Source: Bimastos eiseni
Taxonomy: Eukaryota; Annelida; Clitellata; Crassiclitellata; Lumbricidae
Length of the DNA stretch: 64,000 nt
Assembly (NCBI GenBank): GCA_959347315.1
Contig: OY365822.1
Span: 12,718,601-12,782,600 of the forward strand
Direction of reading: 5' to 3'
This document shows, piece by piece, positions 12,105-22,772 of this stretch. The notes beneath the pieces are model-generated. The model searched no databases, was not told the DNA's origin, and was given only the letters and a program-made list of their open reading frames with translations. Positions within the stretch are counted from its first letter, which is position 1. Each line of letters opens with the position of its first letter. A program made the translations under genes and the position numbers.

Positions 12105-12547
12105 TTAAACGTTAACTCGGACTTCGTCGAGTCCGAAGGAACTATTTCCCCAAAATTGTTTTAGCAGACTTATAAATACGCTGCACGGAAAGACCGTATC
12201 TTCGCCTAAATCGTTCAGATGATAGATTGGTCGAACCGGTTAAGCTCCAACTACATACTTGCAGTCAAACTAAGAGCAACTCGGCGTGTAGGCCTATACG
12301 TTCTAGGAATTGTGACAGTCACTGTGGTCTTCGATCATATCCGTGACCGATACATCCATCCATCGATCAAGCTAAGGACTGGCTATTCTGGTATCGTATC
12401 GCGTTCGTTGGAGTTCGAGTCATAGCCGGCCAAGTTTAGCATTTTAACAACCAACACATGCTGAAATGTATGGGAAACCAATCTGGCTGGTTGTTAAAGG
12501 GTTATGGATTCCGTTCTATTTATCGGAACATCGTAGCTCAAAATAAT

Positions 12548-12975
12548 GATGGAGGGGAAATTCAGTTTCTTTGGACAAATGCGTTGTGTGGACAATGGAA
12601 GACGTAGCAAGCAAATAGTTCTTGTTTTGGATGATGGACGACGCAGAGATTAGAGATACGTCGACCAGACGGAGTGACTGGCTCTGGTAGCGGATCATTC
12701 GTCATCAGGATGATTTACAGTTCATGGTTTGAACATCTACATCGCAAGGACGAGGACAGAATCTCGAAACAGGCATTGGTCTGGGTCACAAATGAATGGA
12801 GAAGAAAACGAATAAGACCAAGAAAGAATTGGAAGGAAAAGGACACGGTCAGCGACGTAGGAATGCATTGGAAAGAGGCCAGAGAGGTTGCACAAGACAG
12901 AGAGGAGTGTTGAAACACTGTCTCGCCCAATGTGCAAACAGCGCGAAGATTGACTAGGGTCTAAGGTACACAGTA
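12548..12975 (+). pseudogene. C-terminal remnant of a LINE reverse transcriptase ORF
   Basis: Two stretches in different frames resemble the end of endonuclease-reverse transcriptase proteins. One begins KFSFFGQMRCVDNGRR. The other contains FEHLHRKDEDRISKQAL, then RRKRIRPRKNWKEKDT and HWKEAREVAQDREEC. The pattern 'FGH/RDD..I.KQAL....GRRKRGRP...W......W.EA...AQDR..W' is familiar from the C-termini of several LINE proteins. Frame breaks and stops separate the pieces, so it is dead. I do not assign a clade. Confidence 0.65.
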
Positions 12976-13019
12976 ACGTTAACTATACGTTTGTATTAAA
13001 ATACTTTATTATTATGACG

Positions 13020-13262
13020 ACGACGCTGCTGATGACGACGATGATGATTCAAGGTCCATTGGCTTAACGCCATCCGGGAACGAGATAAGTGAAGTGGTTT
13101 CCCGTCGCCTTCCTCACAAACAATTAGGCCTATGGGTGAGCAACTACTCCAAGGTTGCGACGCAGTGACTTGAGGTGGGTTCGAAGAATTTCGAACCTGC
13201 GACCCTTCGATTGCAAAGCACTAAACATAACGCTATGCTACGGCGTTCCATGTTTATTATAC
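13020..13262 (-). mobile_element. tRNA-derived SINE, family A, copy 1
   Basis: On the minus strand it has ggaacgccgtagcatagcg at the A-box position, a B-box-like aggttcgaaat, cactgcgtcgcaacc, ttgtttgtgaggaaggcg and ggcgttaagccaatg. The plus-strand copy at 42137-42335 has all of these in the same order. Confidence 0.75.
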
Positions 13263-13561
13263 ACTGTTATTACAATGCATTATTATAACTGATAATATAT
13301 GCTATTTTAAATTCAATTTCGATGTCCAATTTCGCGTTTGTTAATGGAGTTAGTAAATTAGTAAGTAGGCCTATATTCCTTATTTCGACCAGCGACTTCC
13401 AACGCATTTTATTTTTACAATACTCTTTAACAATAGAAGTTATTAGTGTCAAACATTTTCCTCGTTAGATTGTCCGCCCTAGGAACAATTTGGTCTTGCA
13501 GTCTCGGCCTCATGGAGTAGGGTTGTGGCTTCAGCGGTGGAAGGAGTGGGAAAAACAATAA

Positions 13562-13728
13562 GGGGCCATCCACATATTACGTACCCAGCGAGGGGTGGAG
13601 TTTTGAATTTCGGCGATTTTCCCGTATGTACGCACGCACGGGGAGGGAGTCCAAAATATGTAAGCGTTGCAATAGAGGGAGGGGGTCCGGAAATACGATT
13701 TTTGCGTACGTAATATATAGATGGGCCC
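13562..13728. mobile_element. PIF/Harbinger-like MITE, 167 bp
   Basis: The ends are ggggccatccacatattacg and, read inward from the right, gggcccatctatatattacg, a near-perfect inverted repeat of about 25 bp. Flanks are TAA on the left and TAT on the right, close to the 3-bp TWA duplication of the superfamily. The interior is GC-rich with ggggagg runs. The same ends occur at 50760-51217, 45179-46454 and, more diverged, 43969-44348. Confidence 0.75.
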
Positions 13729-13774
13729 TATAGGCATACTTCCATACATACGCACTTAAACTGAAAGCGCAAAG

Positions 13775-14065
13775 GCTGAATCTGGTGTGACAGAATAGAA
13801 GCGAGCTGAGAAAAACAAAATATATGAATATCGGATGATTCTCTACATCTCAATAAGAACTCTTTCAACATCGGAACATTCTGCAATATATAAACTCGCA
13901 AAGGGATTCCTCTACCCAGAATGAATGCACGTAAGCCTAACATTACATTATTCATACAATTGTCGCCGAGTTGCAAGACCAGGGTCTTTGTGTTGGAGTG
14001 AAAAATGATTGCAGAAACTCTTTCGGAAGTCTAGTTTTTTGTCTGATTATATTCCTCTCGGTGTG
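13775..14065. repeat. Local direct duplication, left copy
   Basis: This block and 14490-14770 share long matches, for example aacatcggaacattctgcaa, cgcaaagggattcctctacc, taacattacattattcatac and gggtctttgtgttggagtga, in the same order. They lie about 715 bp apart. No coding content is evident. Confidence 0.85.
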
Positions 14066-14269
14066 ATTTACAGTTCACCGCCGACTTTCGACAATATCGC
14101 TTACAAAGTATAAGTCAGGCGTACAGATAGGACAGATGGTTTGTCGACATCCATATCAGCTGAAGCAATCGATCAAACATCAATCTAACATCTATAGGAC
14201 CTACATTCTTGATATTGCGGTCCTTCAAGATATTTACGCAGAGGCGCTCTCGGCCCAGTCGAACCTCGT

Positions 14270-14302
14270 GTAAATAAATACAGGCGCTATATAAACCTTC
14301 AA
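14270..14302 (+). mobile_element. CR1/L2-type LINE 3' tail fragment
   Basis: Contains ggcgctatataaacctt. The gcgctatataaat motif is typical of the 3' ends of L2/CR1-group elements and recurs in this window at 18190 and 55210. Confidence 0.4.
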
Positions 14303-14489
14303 GTAAATGGAAAGTCCGATAAGTACTTGTGGCAATGTGCGATTTCAAGAATACAACTTACACGCGTCTGTTCAGGTGGTGCAATGTATATAAATCTCGT
14401 ATGCTGCAGGCTTACTATAGGCTACCCTCAGAGAGCAGCATATAAAATACAATAAAAAAATGCTGTATGTAATCGTATGTATGTAAAGG

Positions 14490-14770
14490 ATTAATCTGGA
14501 GTCACAAAATAGAAACGAGTTGAGAAAGAGTCGACAAATATAGTAATATTGGATTCTGTCAACATCGGAACATTCTGCAATATATAAATTCGCAAAGGGA
14601 TTCCTCTACCAAGAAGGAATAGACGTAGGCCTAACATTACATTATTCATACAATTGTCGCCGAGGCGCTAAACCAGGGTCTTTGTGTTGGAGTGAAAAAT
14701 GATTGCGGAAACTCTTTCTGAAGTCTATGTTCTGTCTGATATTATTTCTCTCGGTGTGATTTACAGTCAG
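14490..14770. repeat. Local direct duplication, right copy
   Basis: Partner of 13775-14065. It has small insertions and deletions relative to the left copy; for example it lacks the ctctacatctcaataagaac segment. Immediately after it, at about 14790-14815, lies a minus-strand ggggctatataaatg LINE tail. Confidence 0.85.
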
Positions 14771-14829
14771 TCAATCCTGTATGTAATCGAACATTTATAT
14801 AGCCCCTTCCCCTTCACGATATTTTCTCC

Positions 14830-15310
14830 GTTAAGGCGTCAAGACATTTTATCTACGGAGGCGTATACTGAACCAGCAAAGCCACACAATCATTCTATTT
14901 ACCTAAATTACGTAATTACATTACTTTGATCTGCTTACTTACGGCAGCGGCGATAAATGCGGCAGAATGCATTGCGTTACCTATATAATGGCTGATGACT
15001 TGATCACCCCAATTTCGTGCAATATGATTGGCAGGAACACGTTGCTCTGGTCAATCCTAATTATTGTCAGGCTGTCGTCTCCGCAATGATGACGATGTCA
15101 ATGGCGGTTCTGATCATGACACACGTCACTCAGACTCAAGTGATGACATTTTGGTGCAAACGACATTGACATGGCAGGATCAAGCATTATGCCACCCATT
15201 ATGCCACACACTGATAGTGACTGAAAGAGCGATAATGCGTCAATGGGATGCGAGAACACTAATGAGGTTCAGCTAAGGTTACAATGTGATTGTTTAATTT
15301 GTCCTTATTT
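14830..15310. other. Intergenic sequence
   Basis: A 70-codon open frame at 15064-15276 has no recognisable motif. Nothing here is supported as a gene. Confidence 0.4.
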
Positions 15311-15313
15311 CAC

Positions 15314-15464
15314 GACAGAAAAGCCTCAAAGGTTTTCCGACTTAACGATCAGTGGGAAATGGAGGCCATTAAGACAGTCATTAATATAAAAACTAGATAA
15401 AATAATAATAGTATCACCCAGAAGAAATTAAAGATGAGAAGAAATGAGTGAAACTGCGGCGGAA
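15314..15464. repeat. Left arm of a 151-bp inverted repeat
   Basis: Begins gacagaaaagcctcaaagg and ends actgcggcggaa. The reverse complement lies at 16829-16979 with only scattered differences. The arms enclose 1.36 kb with a (TA)n tract at about 15848 and a MITE at 16430-16574. Confidence 0.9.
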
Positions 15465-16429
15465 AAAGGACAATCTGTGATTGTTTCAGTTATCGTTATT
15501 GTGCAGCTTGCATTGATCACTTTCGGTTTGATATTAGTCTAAAACAATCTGCCGTGTCAATATCAAAATATTGAAAACAAACTTTTCCATTTTTCAACTT
15601 CTGTCTGGCAATACAGTAATAGTACTGTTGCTGTGGTCAATATTTAGAGCCAAGTGAAACGCTAAAAAGTCATTACAACTAGGTTGAGGGACGGAAAACT
15701 AAACTGACCTGATATTTGCCCACTGAATTAATACGGTAAGTAAGTAAGTATGTACTTTATTGAACCACATAAAAACGCACTGCATGCACTATTCGTTTTT
15801 ATATGAGTTTAAGGAAGATGATATTTATTCGTCGTGTTCATATCGTATATATATATATATATACATACACACAGAATACAATATATAGAATTATCATAAT
15901 TTGTATTTATAAAATAGTGTCAACGATTCGCCCGCCTGTCATTTCTGATCCACCATTTTCTGAACCGCGAGCTATGGGTAGTGACAACACAATATCATTA
16001 TTTATTATATTGCAAGCTTGTCATTAGTACCGCTTCTGTTCAGTTCACTCAACGACGTTATTCCGTTTGCTTGTTGTCCCACTAAAATCTCGCAAACGGA
16101 ATGCTCCAACGACAGGACTTTTTTAAAAACGTGATCGTGCGAATTTGTAGGTTCAGCAACTATTGTCAATGTGCAAAATTTTATTTTATTTCTTATATCT
16201 GCAAATTTTAAGTTACGATACGGTGAATTCGATCACTTTTGCATATCAAGCGGCGTTAGGTAGATTTACATTGGAACATTCGCTATAGTGGTGACGTAAA
16301 AATTATAATAAGCAGCGTGGCAAATTGGACAAACCGCTGAGCGAGAGTTCCACGATTTCAAAAACAAAGGCGAAGCCAGGTTTAAAGCTAGTTATATTTA
16401 TTTATTTATGTAAGTGTTACTGTGATATC

Positions 16430-16574
16430 CAGTGGCGTCAATCCCCTCTGAGTGAAAAACCTCTGATCCAAAGTGTCAGTAAGGCAAGATGTTCCCCTAA
16501 GACAAAAAAAAAGTATCCCCTCCATGTAAAATTTGAGGTATTTGCCTCCGGACCTTTCTATCTTGACGCCTCAG
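16430..16574. mobile_element. Small hAT-type MITE (CAGTGGCGTCA ends)
   Basis: Left end cagtggcgtcaatcccctc; right end ttgacgcctcag, the inverted counterpart. Flanking octamers gtgatatc (16422-16429) and gtgaaata (16575-16582) match at six of eight positions. The interior matches the element at 28423-28597: ctctgagtga, gtaaggcaa against ggaaggcaa, and gtatttgcctc against gcatttgcctc. Confidence 0.65.
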
Positions 16575-16828
16575 GTGAAATACAATTTTATTACGCTGTT
16601 CTGTCTCTTAGAAGTGTACTTATAGTCTCGGCTTCCTACATCTAGCCTATCACTTACTACAACGGTAAATAACTTCCTAGTTCCAGACAGAAGGCATGAC
16701 GGCACCTTGGCGCACCTACCCTGTGTTCGTTTTTATTGACAAGGGGCATTGAGTGTAGTGTAGTCTGTAAACTGTCCGGTTTATTAAGGGCAGGAATTAT
16801 TCATCTGCTGCGTTTCAGATGTTCTCAA

Positions 16829-16979
16829 TTCCGCCGCAGTTTCACTCATTTCTTCTCATCTTTAATTGCTTCTGGGTGATACTATTATTATTTTATCTAT
16901 TTTTTATATTAATGACTGTCTTAATGGCCTCCATTTCCCACTGATCGTTAAGTCGGAAAACCTTTGAGGCTTTTCTGTC
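16829..16979. repeat. Right arm of the 151-bp inverted repeat
   Basis: Reverse complement of 15314-15464: begins ttccgccgcagtttcactc and ends gaggcttttctgtc. Either these are long terminal inverted repeats of a DNA element or this is a local inverted duplication. I see no clear target-site duplication at the outer edges. Confidence 0.9.
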
Positions 16980-17099
16980 GACCGTTCTCCGAAGCTGGAG
17001 GTTTGTATAGAATCTATTAGACTCTGCGAATAGAGGGAAGGGCTCTATGTAAGTATTCTAAATAAATTAATGAGCTATGACCATTCAGAAGAATTGTAG

Positions 17100-17345
17100 A
17101 AGCATTCAGGTTAGAATAGATTGAATTGGACTGGATTGAATTCGATTTGATAAAGTTGGTCTTGATTAGAATTGATTTAATTCGAATAGAATCGATCAGA
17201 TTAGACTTGCATCTGTTAGAATCGATCAGGATTGTTAGAATCGATTAGAATTGTTAGAATTGATTAGAATTGTTAGAATCGATTAGAATTGTTAGAATAA
17301 GATTAGAATTGTTAGAATCGATTCGACAAGATAGACTTGCGTCAG
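17100..17345. repeat. Degenerate repeat of gattagaattgttagaat
   Basis: Repeated gattagaattgttagaatc-type units of roughly 19 bp, clean in the middle (about 17215-17320) and decayed on both sides. Confidence 0.8.
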
Positions 17346-17436
17346 ATAAAACCTATATATAGTGTCACATTAGAATTAGTTAGGATCTAATAGATTAGAG
17401 CCTGCCCGAATCTATAATGTCACATAATATTGATTC

Positions 17437-17595
17437 ATGATACCTAGTACTCTTGAAGGATGCTTATTCTTAAGGGAACGTGTTTTTATCCTTCTGGTGC
17501 AAGCAATAAGCTGTGAATCAATGAGACTTGATATAGCACCTCTTCAAGAAATTAGTCTGCGCTATAGACTCCATGATGTAAAAAGTCAATTGCGC
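17437..17595 (+). other. Open frame start running into a microsatellite; not called as a gene
   Basis: A frame opening at 17437 reads MIPSTLEGCLFLRERVFILL and continues for about 50 residues before entering the ctat tract. The front part is not obviously repeat-derived, but I recognise no domain and the rest is microsatellite. Confidence 0.12.
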
Positions 17596-17606
17596 TCTCT
17601 CTCTCG

Positions 17607-17651
<45 letters not shown>

Positions 17652-17860
17652 ACTATCTGTCTGTCTGTTTGTCTATCTATCTATATATGTCTATCTCTGT
17701 ATCTGTCTTTATCTCTATCTCTATCTCAGTCTCTGCCTCAGTCTCTGCCTCAGTCTCTGTCCTTGTCTCTGTCCTTGTCTCTGTCTTTGTCTCTGTCTTT
17801 GTGTCTGTCTGCCTCCCCCCTCTATATATATATATCTCATCTCATTCCCCGACGGGTCTC
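17596..17860. repeat. (CTAT)n, (CTGT)n and (TCTCTG)n pyrimidine-rich microsatellites
   Basis: Pure ctat units near 17608-17650, then ctgt and tctctgt(c/t)ttg units. The long leucine/serine/valine-rich open frames across here are composition artefacts. Confidence 0.95.
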
Positions 17861-18077
17861 TTTGTCTCGTTCGCCCTTCTTCCTCCCTGTATGTCTACCT
17901 GTTAGTACATCTGTCTGTCCGTCTGTTACTCTATACCTTCGCGTCAACCACACATCACATCTACATGTACCACCTGCAGCGCCATCTCTTTCTGTCTTCG
18001 CGTAAACAATTGAGTGATTCGACCGCATTCCTTTGTGCTTTGTATTTTCACAGACGTCTCCAATCCATTTGCCTGAG

Positions 18078-18079
<2 letters not shown>

Positions 18080-18121
<42 letters not shown>

Positions 18122-18220
18122 CATTGCCCAGTTCTAAACACATATACATATGTATTGACCTATATAAATGCTTCTAAATTGCTATTCTGTGAGAGGCGCT
18201 ATATAAATCCTAAAATACGA
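18080..18220 (+). repeat. (TA)n microsatellite and a LINE 3'-tail fragment
   Basis: A clean TA run lies at about 18080-18118. At 18190-18206 the sequence ggcgctatataaatcc resembles the 3' end of CR1/L2-group LINEs. Confidence 0.6.
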
Positions 18221-18389
18221 TACATATTATGATCGACCGAGCTACTTTTTCCAGTGTGTTCTACGCATACGTTGTAGGAGTGAGAGGACACGTTTGGACG
18301 CCGATATAATGTAAACAAACTGAAGTCTTAGGGTCCGATCAGGCGCTAGAAGTTTAGACTTTAAAGGGACCGACAAACATCAAAGGAAG

Positions 18390-18795
18390 CGATGGAGGCA
18401 ATCAGGAACAAAAACAAGAGCATGGTAATCAAATGGAAGAACAGCGATGGAGATGGAGATGGAGAGGAGAAGGAAAGGGAGAAGGAGAAGGAAAGGGAGG
18501 AGGAGAAGCAGAATGAGAGGCAGAGGCATGGCCAGAGGCAGAGAAAGAGAAAGAGACGGAGGCAAAAGCAGAGGCAGATACAGAAGCAGATAAAGAGCGA
18601 AAGGGCAGAGAGAGAAGAGAGAGGGTGAGAGAGATAGAGGGTGGAGAGGAGAAGGGAGAGAAATGAAAGGGCAGAGAGAGAAGAGAGAGAGAGAGAGACA
18701 GAGGGTGGAGAGGTGGAGGGAGATAAATGGACATAATAGTTTAGAGTGAAAAAGAGAGAACGAGAGAAAGGAGAACGGAAACGGCAGAGAGAGTG
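18390..18795. repeat. Purine-rich tract on the plus strand
   Basis: About 400 bp dominated by G and A (gagag, aaggag, gcagagg), strongly strand-asymmetric. Opposite-strand serine/leucine-rich frames follow from this and are not genes. Confidence 0.9.
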
Positions 18796-18999
18796 AGTAT
18801 GTTGGATCGAGGTAGGGCAGGGATGGTCGTAATCAGAAAGCGGGAGTGCGGAAAAAACAGGGTCGAGAAGATGAGGCGGGAAATTGAGACAGCGTTCGAG
18901 GGAATTGTTGACGCCGTTGGTCGTCGTCGGTTGTCTCAGACGGTGCGTCGTAAGCATTCCTCGCTAGCTGAACGTATACGCCCGACTGAATGAAACTTC

Positions 19000-19513
19000 T
19001 AAGTCTTCTGTCACTCTGTCTGTCTTTCTGTCTGTCACGCTGTCTGTCTGTCTGTGTGTCTTGATTTTTATGTATTCGTGGCTGACACTATTTTCCTCTA
19101 AACAGCAAAGCCATATCTGAACTCAGTAAACTTATTGATTGCTTTTGGCCTTATCTTTGCTCTGTGTATTATTTCACGTTGCCATTGTGCAATTGCCTCT
19201 TTATCTGTCTGTCTGTCTGTTTGTTTGTTTGTCACTTGTATATACAGGTCTATATCTTATATATTCTGCGCATTATTTGTCTCTTTCTCTCTCATGCTCT
19301 CTCATTCTCGCTCTCTCTCTCTCTCTCTCTTTTGCCTCTCGCTATTGCCTCTCTCATTCTCTCCCTCTAATTCTCATACTCTCTCTCTCTCTCTCATTCT
19401 ATCTCTCATTCTTTCTCTCGTTTCCTTCTCATTATTTCTCTCTGTCATTCTCTCTCTCATTCTCTCTTTCTTTCTTTCTCTCTCTCTGTCTTTCTCTCTC
19501 GTTCCCTCACTCA

Positions 19514-19544
<31 letters not shown>

Positions 19545-19570
19545 TCTCTCTGTTTCTCTCTAACCTATCC
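19000..19570. repeat. (CTGT)n and (CT)n pyrimidine-rich tract
   Basis: ctgtctgt units at 19010-19060 and 19205-19235, then about 280 bp of ctctct with rare interruptions. Overlapping leucine/serine-rich frames are artefacts. Confidence 0.95.
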
Positions 19571-20213
19571 TTTCTCTCCGTCGGTTTCATCTTCTTCATC
19601 ACCCTACTTCATCTTCTCACTCGCTCTAACTCCTTCTATCATTGTAGACACAACTACGAAGAGAAAGTAAACAGCAGAGAACAGAATTTGCCAAAGTACT
19701 CATTGTGCTGATGAATACAGAAAAGTACTCAGCTTACTACCTGGCACTTCCTTAACTTGCTGCTTATCAGTCCCTCTCTATCTGTCCTTGCCTCATTTAA
19801 TCTCTTCCTATGTATACCTTACTTTCTTTCCATTGCATTTTACTAAACTACACGAGAAGCTCCTCAAATCGCTTGCGTTGGCAGCCATTATTAGACTCCA
19901 TTACTGCGTGCACTTTCACAGTGCCAGTCCCAAACCTTCATAAAGGAGGAGGGCAACGCTATTTGTCATGTTATACCATAGCACCGTTAAACAAAACTAC
20001 TAATGATCGGCGCAATAATATTAAGTGTCAACTGGCGTCACTGTTATTCAGTGAAGCCGAAACCATGTGCAAGAGTGGACCGTTTCCAAGAAACGCACCA
20101 CGACAAGTTCGCGCCGTATCGTATATTATTATTTCTGCTAGACATTCATACTCGGCTTCGCGCGGGTGTATAGTTCCCGCTTGATTTCTAATTTGCATCG
20201 GATGACGTTTCCG

Positions 20214-20248
<35 letters not shown>

Positions 20249-21445
20249 CATGTGTAATTTGTCAAACGATTGAATGTATGTATTATGCGAACTTAAATTG
20301 CCTACATCACGGAATCGAAACTACATTTTGAGCTGATAGCAGTTGCGTTGACCTAGAAACACATAATTTCTGTTTAAATTTCTCCACTTATAGGCCTGAA
20401 ATTTCTGTCAGCTCACCCACCTGCCTAGAAAGTTTGGTAGAACGTTCTGCTAACATGCGTTGGCGAATTTTCCGTGAAATAGACATACAGAAGACTCAAC
20501 TCTCAGACCCTGTGGTTTACAATTTACATGTATGGAAATTAATATTGTGGTTCGTGCTATTTTAAAATTTGCTAATCAAACGTGTTGTAATAGCAATTGT
20601 CTGTTATCCGTAGCACCGCATCCAGTGTTTTCGCGAAATCACGTGGCTGTCAGTGTCGTTGGCGTCCATCCCACCTATCCAATTATATTGTCTAAAAGCA
20701 ACATTCGTCACTGTTTTGTTGATGGTCTGAAATAAATAATGTAGTCTTATATTATATTCTACGGAGAGTAAAAAGCGCCTCCTATCATTCGCTCTTCTTG
20801 TCATGGAGAACGTTTCGTCTCATTATCACGTGCACATAGCTTCCAAGCCCTTGATGAGAGAAATATTCCCAGAACCTGCGACTATGGACGGAAGTCGAGC
20901 TTTTCCCTTACGTGTTTAATACGTGTAGTTAGTTTAGGTGATAATTGATTGAGATGGGTTGCGCAGAGCGATCGAAGTGTTGAATTTACTGAGTACCAGA
21001 TGTGATTGGAAATATTAGGGTGAGATACAGAAAAACTAGGCATGAGCTTTAGTTCCGATTTACTGAGATAGTCGGATTTAAATCGAGAATCTCATGCGTA
21101 TCACTAGTTTTTATTATATAAGGATTCAAATAAAATAACGATCATCGATTGGTGCCCTCGGCTAATGGCCCGTCCACGTAGCCCCACCCAAGTGGCCCCC
21201 TCCGTCATATGGCGTTGAATGAGCGTTTATACTGCGCCAAACGCATTGCCCCGGAAATTGCGCCACCGAAAAATGATTACGCCCGATTGGCGAAGTGTCG
21301 AGGTTTGAAGAGACGACCGCACCGGGTCGGCTAAGGTTTCACTTTCGGGTCATGCGTTCAGACGTCTGTCTAATGTATTGAGTTATTGATTGATCGATTT
21401 ATTATTTGTTTGATTGATTTATTGATAATGTAAGGCATCGTAATG
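19571..21445. other. Intergenic region with one (TA)n tract
   Basis: A TA run lies at 20217-20247. Open frames of 60-124 codons have no recognisable motif. No gene is supported. Confidence 0.45.
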
Positions 21446-21449
21446 GCGC

Positions 21450-21725
21450 ATGATAAGTATCTCTGACGTACCGGTACTTCCTGTGGGGGCAGAATGGCTT
21501 TGCCGGCGTTTATAAAACCGACTCTAGGTGTCGCAAGCGTACAACAGATGAGTAGCAGTCCATTCAGCAACCCGCAAGGCAGCCATGGATATAAAATGTT
21601 AGCGACTTCATTTATTCTGTCCCGGCATACGAGGTTGAGTGGCCGATCCTCTTCCCCGCCGTATCGACTTCCCAGCAACAGCGTGCGGTCATTGTGTTCA
21701 TCATAGATGAATTGCATTGGGGCAC
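21450..21725 (+). repeat. Dispersed repeat, copy 1 (cggcatacgaggttgag family)
   Basis: Contains gcagccatggatat, gcgacttcatttattctg, cggcatacgagg and cttcccagcaacagcgtgcg. Related blocks in the same order occur at 50045-50180 and 52440-52600. It is an unnamed interspersed repeat, probably a SINE- or MITE-like element. Confidence 0.6.
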
Positions 21726-21954
21726 ATGTAGGGCTGATAACTCGAGGAATATTCCTGCCAAGGTGGGAGTTAAATATAAAAGTTGTGGGTTGACGGTCGC
21801 TCTCTAGCCTGCCACATGCAGAAGCAGTGAAACAGAGGCCTCTATACGAAATAATTGTAGAAACCTCCTGGTCACATGCCGCACCACTTTTTTGTGGCGA
21901 TTACTGTGTCCGATGCATTTTGTCCACTTCTGCGCGTCGATATGATGAAAGTAA

Positions 21955-22260
21955 TCGTCAACATTTCCTCTCCACTTCCCTCTCTTCCACTTTTTGCTCT
22001 TCCACTCTTCCGGATCCTCTTACGCATCTTGTTTGGCTTCCTTCGCCGCCATCGCTTCATCCTCCACCTCTTTCCATTCACTGTCGGAGTAATTTGCTCC
22101 CCTGAATTCTTCTCCTCGTTCTCCTCCTCCATCTCCTTCTCCTTTTCCCACTCTTCCACATCTTCCTTTCTGGCTCATTTTTCTCTTCTTCAACCGTTTT
22201 TTCATCCACAACCGCTTCCTCCTCATCGCCTTCCTCTTCGTCCCCTTAATTTCTTCTGTT
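21955..22260 (+). repeat. Pyrimidine-rich tract
   Basis: C/T-dominated sequence (ttcctc, cttctc, ctcctc). Open frames on both strands through it look like composition artefacts. Confidence 0.8.
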
Positions 22261-22429
22261 CCTCATACTATCACTAGTTTTCCGTCGTTCAAGTCTTGTT
22301 AGCAGCCAACTAGGCAGAAATGGATATGACGTGTAACGACATCGTTTTCTCACCCTCAGTATATGAGGGTGGTAGCCAGAATCAATATATACTACCTTTT
22401 GGGTCTATTCTTGTGGAAGCGCTACATGA

Positions 22430-22562
22430 CCAAAACCATAGCCACAACCATAGCCATAGCCACTCTCATAACCATGACCACAACCATAGCCATAGCCACT
22501 CTCATAACCATGACCACAACCATAGCCATAGCGACTCTCATAACCATGACCACAGCCAGACT
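22430..22562 (+). repeat. 36-bp minisatellite, about 3 units, reading as a His-rich frame
   Basis: The unit is built from ccatagccatagccactct and cataaccatgaccacaa, 36 bp, so the frame is kept. One frame (22320-22571, from ATG to TGA, 83 codons) reads HNHSHSHSHNHDH repeatedly after an ordinary 38-residue start. Other frames are also open. It is more likely a minisatellite than a metal-binding protein gene. Confidence 0.7.
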
Positions 22563-22772
22563 TTTTATTGAAGCCAATGAAACAGGAAAGTCTGACAAAT
22601 GCTATGAGTTGCAACGATGATGTTGGACCAAAGGAAGATTTATCCTAAATGGGCTCACGCTCAGCTGACAAAGGGTCATCAAAGAATAGGTTTCATATTA
22701 TCTATTCTAGGCAACACAGCTGTAAAACTTTTTTTCTGTAACGAAAAACTCACGAGCGTAATCGTAATCTCA

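Noticed and set aside
12117..12136. Histone-type 3' stem-loop
   Set aside because: Stem is 7 bp with a 6-base loop and the sequence does not fit the histone consensus (6-bp stem, 4-base loop).
17596..19711. Several 60-246 codon Leu/Ser-rich frames
   Set aside because: They lie in ctat, ctgt and ctct microsatellites and show no domain.
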